A stretch of DNA of 64,000 nucleotides from Prinsepia uniflora (Eukaryota; Streptophyta; Magnoliopsida; Rosales; Rosaceae): NCBI GenBank assembly GCA_032719365.1, contig CM064866.1, positions 9,901,781 through 9,965,780 of the forward strand. The letters are read 5' to 3'. This document shows, one piece after another, positions 58,111-64,000 of this stretch. A model generated the notes under the pieces. That model worked only from the letters and a program-made list of their open reading frames with translations, made no database searches and had not been told where the DNA came from. Numbering within the stretch: the stretch's first letter is position 1; each line of letters starts with the position of its first letter. Made by a program: the position numbers and the translations under genes.

Positions 58111-60176
58111 TGATAACGCCCGAACTACACATTAAATTAAACACGTAATTTGAGTATTATGCAATTTAAACCCTTTTTGTGTAGTTGTAGTATTGGTAAA
58201 TAGGGATCGTTTTTAACCGGACAAATTAGGGAACATTTATAATATGTTAGTGTGGAAGAATAATGAATAAAAGAATAATGAATTAAAGAATTAAATAATT
58301 AAATAATAAAGAATTAAAGAATAAATGAATTAAAGAATAAAAGAATAAAAGAATAAAAGAATTAATAAATTAATGAAATAAAATAAAAGAATAAAAAATT
58401 AAATAAGGGGTTTGAAAGATTGTAATCATAGAATAAAGAAAACAAGTAAAAATAATTAAGAATTTAATTCTACTTCCACTTTAACCTTTGCACAAGTGAA
58501 CTTTCTTCAAACATATATTTTTACCAACACTCTAACATTTTGCTCATATTGAACCAATCCCGAAATTCTACCTTCATCATCTTAATTACATGCATACATT
58601 TTTCAATATTATAAATGCACCGAACAGCGGTCATAAACACTTATAATACGATTCACCTTATGTTATTCATTTCAATGTGCGTCAAACATTTAAATCTCTT
58701 CAACCTTATTCTAAGTGCACCGAACAGCGGTCATAAACACTTAGCATTAAAACGCTAAAACATATGAAGTAATGAAATTCAAAAAGTAAAACACATGGAG
58801 ATTGTATTCACATTTACAAATGTTAGAAAGAAAATACCAACACATATATTGAAATATAAATAAAACCAGAAAAATAACTAGAGTTTAAGATAATGCAGAA
58901 AAGTTACACTTTCGGAACCCAAGAACAGCTTGTGATTCCGAACGTGGATGAAAACAATGAAATGTTATCCATAAAATTCTCTGAACAACAGAAGGAACTT
59001 CATGAAGATGGAGTAATAAACATAAAAATGTGGACTTAAACCATAGAATTATTTCAGAATTATTTGGCATAAGTATTTCTTAAGGAAAACATAAAAATGT
59101 GTTTAAGAGCTCTCAAAGAAAAATTACAAGAACAAAGTAAAGATGAAATGAAATCAATAACTAATATAAAAATAACATAAATTAAGAACAATAATTGAAA
59201 GAAAACTAATTAATAATAAAATCTACAAGAAATTAAAATGGTCCCCAAAAAAAAAGAACAAAAAGAAAGAAGATGAACTAAAAGAAGAGAAAAACTAGAG
59301 AGAAATATTAAAACCTAAACTAAAAAGAGAAACAAAATGGGACAATTGGGGACCCTTGTTACATGAAATGAACCCTTTTTTATAGGGAGAAAAAGCTACC
59401 AAAACTAAAATAAAATAAATAAAAATTACAATAAAAATAAATAAAAATGAAATGATGAATAATGATGATTTTAGGGATGGTTTGGAGCTGGAAAAATCTG
59501 GGAAAGTGGAGCAGTTGAGCAGAGAAAAAATGCAGGGGATGGGTCTTCTGATTTTTCGGTGAGGGACTGCAGCACAGGAGCAGGTGGGGTTGGTAAGAAG
59601 CTGCAGAAAATGATTATGTGAGTTCGGTGGACTGTAGTTGGCAGACGACGTCGTGTTCAGCGGGAAAGGAGCTGACAGGGAGCAGAAGCTCAGCGCACGC
59701 GCACTGGGCAGTAGGGGAGACCATCGGGGCGCGCTCACCGAAACCAGAACATGCATTTCGGTAGGCCCATGCCAAGCAGTCTTCAAGGCTGAGAGGAAAT
59801 TGGGCTGGGTTTCATGGGCCTGCGCAGGAACAGAAATAAATCGGGCTGCAGCTGGGCTCGTCATTCTGGGCTGCGGAATATGGGCTCGCGACAAAAAGTG
59901 CTGCAGAAAAAGAAATAGATTTGGGGTTTAGCAACTGAATTCATTTAAATTATAAATTAATTACTATTTTCACCGCATTTTGTCCATAATTTCTTCGTTA
60001 TAATTCCGATCGGGATGATTCTTTCGCCAAAACGCTTCAAATTACAAGCTTTATTTATTTAAACAAAAATATCACAAAATAATTTATTTTATCTAATTAT
60101 TTATTATTTTAATATTAAAAGTCAAGTATAAAGGGTATAAAATAATATAAAATAATGGTTATTTGAGGACCTATCA
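58111..60176 (-). mobile_element. Solo LTR E, 2,066 bp, TSD CGTAG
   Basis: Plus-strand ends TGATAACGCCCG and GGACCTATCA give TG..CA termini, flanked by perfect CGTAG copies (58106-58110 and 60177-60181). On the minus strand a TATA box lies at 59373-59385, so the LTR is minus-oriented. No PBS, PPT or pol. A 199-residue frame at 59295-59894 crosses the TATA box and is Ser/Pro-rich and hydrophobic at the end, most likely chance. The family is unknown to me. Confidence 0.85.
59373..59385 (-). promoter_or_regulatory. TATA box of LTR E
   Basis: The minus strand reads CTCCCTATAAAAAAGGGTT, a strong plant TATA context, about 790 bp from the LTR's 5' end at 60176. Confidence 0.6.
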
Positions 60177-62022
60177 CGTAGACAAGCGGCATGCGTCAAT
60201 CAAAGTTCGGACGAACAAGTTACAAGTCTAAAACGAGGAAGGGCATTTTGGTCATTTCCCGAGTAGGGTTAAAATAGTAAATTGCGCAAAGATTTTGATG
60301 AGTCAATGTTTGGTGATTCTTTGTTCCCTTAAGTGACACATGTCACTTGGCTAAGGCTAATTAGTGGCCAAGGAGGTATGTGACAGTGGATTGATTTAAA
60401 AGATTAATTGAATTGGAAACCTTGCTGTGTGGATATTTGAGGAAAAATCAGAGAACAAATTCTTACTTGATCGATCTTCCCAGCAACTAATTGAGAGAAA
60501 AGGAGAATTGGAGAAGAATTGAGAGGGTGAAATCATGAGGAAATAGAAAGGAAAAGGGGAAGGAAAGCTCAGGAAACTCGAAACCCCACCTGAAACCTTG
60601 GATTGGAAATTTGGATTGAACTATGAATTATGTGATTAATTGATGGAAACAGAGATGAGGATGGGCTTATAGAGACTTAAACGAGTCGAATGGGATTGTA
60701 ATGGAAGGGAATGGTGAAGAAATAAGCCCATACGGACCCTGTGTTTATTTTGGGAAATTCAATATGAGTTCGAATGGTTGGAGAGAACTAAGGCTGCAAT
60801 TAAGATTACAAACACATTTGGATGAATCCTACGAAGCTTCTGAATGAATAAATTTGAAGGAATCCATGAGAATTGAAAGGATCAGATGATGAACATAGCT
60901 CGAAATTTCGAGGTTTGGTTGAATGCCTTCGAGGTAAGAGATTGTGCAATTGAAATTACAGACCTTTAATTAAGGTTAAAATGATACGATTAGTTGAATC
61001 AATTGAAGAAATCGAGTTGAAATTGATAGGGATTGAAACAGGTTATGTCGCGGGTTGCAGGATCTGTTCTGCAGATGAACGGGTAACAGGAACGACACTG
61101 TAGCTGGCGCGTGGCACCCACGCGCAGCCACTTATGGCTGCGCGTGAGGGCGTGTGAAGCCTCCTTTCAAGATGAGGTCAATATGACTTTGAATCCTCTC
61201 AATGCATTGAACATTTTGACACTGGTTTTGAGAATATCAGATATCGTTTCGATAGTGTTCAGTGTATCTGAAGTTTTAATATACGTGTTAAATACGTATT
61301 TAAATCCGGGAAAAATTAGGGGAAATTATATGAAATATATTGAAGTGTTAGTGACCCTTAATGATGATCTTTAATAGGATTTGCAGTTTCCAAAAATTAC
61401 GGAAAAACGTGCAATTCGGAAGCAAGCAAATTGGACGGTGTGTGAGTGGACTTTTGTTTTCTAACCGTGATGCATGCATATATGTTTTAAATGCTTTATT
61501 ATGTGATTTGACATGATTTGACTTGATTGATATTTAGATATGATGATTTATTGATTCTATGGATTATTATATTGATTTTGGGCACGATTTTCGAGAAAAT
61601 GTGTAATTGATGTTTTGAGCGAAGGCCTGGGATTTGAGATTGGTATTTTGACTCGGATTATGAGTCTGGGATTGATTTGATGGAATTACAAAATGTTTTT
61701 TGGATATATTTTATGGATTTATGTGAAAATGGCAACTTAGGTTGCGGTTGCACGGAGTTGCGTGAAAATGATATTTTGAACTTGAGACCCAATTGAGCTA
61801 TGATTTTGATTGGATTTGGATTTATATGTGATTACATGATGATATTGATGGTTTTCAAATTTATGAAATAAATCGGAACATTGGTTTTACGAAGTTTTAG
61901 GAAACTATGTTTTGGGTCGAGACCCTGTGTTGATAATGGTTTTGGTTTCATATGCAACTGTTTTCACTGGCTTTTATGGTGGTTATTCGTTGCGGATATA
62001 TTAGGGCTTTCGGTTGGGAATA

Positions 62023-64000
62023 TGTCAGGACCCAGCCCCAATTCCCCGAGATTAAGGGCTAAGCCCTGCTCCCGTCTAACTTACGCATGATACGAAGGCT
62101 AACCCAACGTCCAACCTCCATGTGACATGTAAGTCGGACAAGGGATTCTTGATCCGACCGTCCAAAAGCTTCCGGACTTCCCAAAGTGTACGGAAAACTA
62201 CTGTGGATCTCGTGTGTGATGTCTCTGTCCCTCTCGACCAACAGCCCGCACTGGAACAACCTAGAGGGTATCGACAACATAAAAAGACTGTGAGTGGACA
62301 AAAATAAAGTATAAGGTTAAAACAGTTCATAAAACAAGTACATTTATACCCTCCAATTAGAAACCAATGCATGCATATCTAATTCATGTCATAAAACCAT
62401 TCAATATTCCCGTTAAGCAAACCATGTAAGAGAAACCGAACACAGTTTCCTTTTCTCAAATCCCGGGCCTCAGCCCAAAACCATTGAAAACCATTTCATC
62501 CAGGCATAGCCCAAAACATCGAAAAACCATGATCGAAAACCGTCACCATCAAATCTCAGTGAAAGCCAAAACATATTTGAAACCACATTTCCATCCATCG
62601 AACCTACTGGATCTATCCGAGTCTTTAAACTCCCGAGTCTTTAAACTCAATCCAGGCCTCAATATAATCCGAGTCTTTAAACTCCCGAGTCTTTAAACTC
62701 AATAGGCCTACAGGGGAAATATCAATATCCGAGTCTTTAAACTCCCGAGTCTTTAAACTCAATCCGGGTCTTTAAACCCAATCCGGGCCCGCCCCCGTCA
62801 TAACATATCCGGGGCTTTAAACCCAATAACCAGATCCAAAAAATCCAATCCGAAAACTACTTTAAAACCATTTTCCATTTCCGAATCCGAATCCGCAATC
62901 TCATTAAGATCCCGAATCCAAACCCAGAACTCATATCCATATCCATTTCCAAATCCGAGTCCGAAACCATCATTCCGTAAGCTAGCATCCGAAATAACCA
63001 TTCCGAACCCAACCTGGAAATCCATTTGCAAGTTCCAACCCGAATCCCGAATCGTCATCCGGAAATCCGATTCTAAAACCCGAAATCTCGTTAATCAAAA
63101 CCATTTTTCTGAACTGGGCTTCAAGCCCGAAATCACTTTTCCAAAATCCGTTTTAAATCTTTGAAATCAAATTATATTTCAATTCCCGAAATTAAATCAT
63201 TTAAACCATGGTCAAATCACAATATTATTCGGAATCTCGTAAAACGTGCAAAATCGTAAATACCTCAAAAATCGTGCCAAATCGTAAACTATCGAGATCA
63301 TAAATCAAATGATAGAATCACATATATAAAACATATAAAAATATATATGCATGCATCAAGAGTTAGAAAAAAAAAGTCCACTCACAGACCATTCTGACGT
63401 CGCCTCGATACGCGTGCACTTATGCCGTTCCCGGCCATTCCGCTATCCTCGGCTTTCCCGAACCTGTCCAAATCCCATAAGAAGGTCACTAACTACTTCA
63501 CAATGATCATACTAAAGACCCGTAATTTTCCCGAATTTTTAACTATTTTTAACCGAGGCCTAAAACCTTCGGACATCCCGAAACATATCGAGACGATGTC
63601 CGATTGACTCGAAACTAGCGCCAAAATGTTCGTTTCATCGAATAATTTAAAAGTCGTGTTGAAATCTTCCTCGAAATGTGTGCCACACGCGCCGCCCAAA
63701 GGGGCTGCGCGTGGGAGCCACTCGCTTGCACTGTTCATCTTCAACCTCTCGCCGAATCGGGTCCAGATCGGTTCGGTTCAGGCCGGTCTAATTGAACCGG
63801 CGGTCATGGATCACGGCCATTCCAACCTTCCTTCAACCCGATTTTAACCCTATTTGATCCTATTCTTCCCTTTAAGCCCTTTCCAATCACTCCATAAGTT
63901 CGTAAATGAGAGAAACGAGTTAAACCAATATACCTTAATCAAATTGTCGAACCGGTCAAGTTCTTCCTTCGGTTTTCCATGGTTTTGGCCATCTCAGGCT
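62023..64000 (-). mobile_element. Partial family 2 LTR, running off the right edge
   Basis: It begins TGTCAGGACCCAGCCCC (LTR 3' terminus on the minus strand) and contains the GAGTCTTTAAACTC array (62610-62830) and the AAGTCCACTCACAGACC..CGATACGCGTGC block found also at 29820-29850. The region from 63600 matches the family 2 copy at 1-60 and 30060-30130. The 5' end lies outside. Confidence 0.8.

Larger units (their letters stand above)
57948..62022 (+). mobile_element. Family C LTR, plus strand, split by solo LTR E and cut by a family 2 LTR
   Basis: It starts TGTGAAGACTCGAAAATTCG at 57948, is interrupted at 58111-60176, and resumes with ACAAGCGGCATGCG at 60182. It then carries the CGCG-rich block (61108-61152), the TGACCCTTAATGATGATCTT phrase and GTGTGAGTGGACTTTTGTTTTC. 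The 3' terminus is not reached because a minus-strand LTR begins at 62023. Orientation and phrases match 38206-39482. Confidence 0.75.

Noticed and set aside
59295..59894. Longest open frame in the window (199 residues, minus strand)
   Set aside because: It lies inside solo LTR E, spans its TATA box, and is low-complexity and hydrophobic without any domain.

Overview
The window looks like nuclear DNA of a flowering plant, most likely a eudicot. It has intron-containing genes with GT-AG splice sites, CCCTAAA-type telomere-like repeats, plant-type Ty3/gypsy and Copia LTRs, hAT-like non-autonomous elements and a Cassandra-type TRIM. There is nothing bacterial here: no operons, no CRISPR and no long uninterrupted bacterial-style ORFs. 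Most of the sequence is transposon-derived, with three apparently intact host genes, all on the + strand.

Host genes: (1) 8608-10832, a two-exon SWIB-domain protein with an organelle-targeting-like N-terminus. (2) 13632-15946, a seven-exon alpha/beta hydrolase with a GHSAGGW nucleophile elbow. (3) 46955-50367, an eight-exon TrmB-type tRNA (guanine-N7)-methyltransferase, probably organellar. A broken NDR1/HIN1-like (LEA_2) gene fragment lies at 16190-16484. The three genes show no functional link; they are islands between repeats.

Layout: 1-7620 is a mosaic of LTR fragments, including a solo LTR at 4401-7315 that splits a decayed acidic ORF. 7850-8220 is a degenerate telomere-like tract next to the SWIB gene. 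11226-13440 holds hAT-like and Copia-like debris. 16862-46249 can be read as one Tat-lineage Ty3/gypsy element of about 10.5 kb native length: 5' LTR, PBS, gag, protease, RT/RNase H/integrase, a 122-bp tandem array, an antisense extra ORF and a 3' LTR. Later insertions have blown it up to about 29 kb. They are a chromovirus-like element, a 557-bp hAT-like element, a solo LTR inside another LTR, a rearranged 4.8-kb element with large inverted repeats, and another solo LTR. Several insertions are proven by exact target-site duplications (GTCCA, ACTTG, ACAAG, CTCAAACC). 50941-52205 is a satellite-like array interrupted by the Cassandra TRIM. 53-57 kb is AT-rich with a few element fragments. 57.4-64 kb is again nested LTRs, including a 2,066-bp solo LTR with TSD CGTAG.

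Most notable observations: the antisense ORF of the Tat element has its own TATA box and 5'-UTR intron; the Cassandra 3' LTR carries a triplicated 5S-derived promoter module; one LTR family is packed with ACGT (bZIP-type) elements; two LTR families share an iterated GAGTTTAAAGACTC motif; and LTR copies form an 80-bp hairpin and a 1.3-kb inverted repeat. All pol-related coding regions seen here are broken, so no autonomous element is present. Family names and lineages come from motif recognition by eye; no database search was possible.
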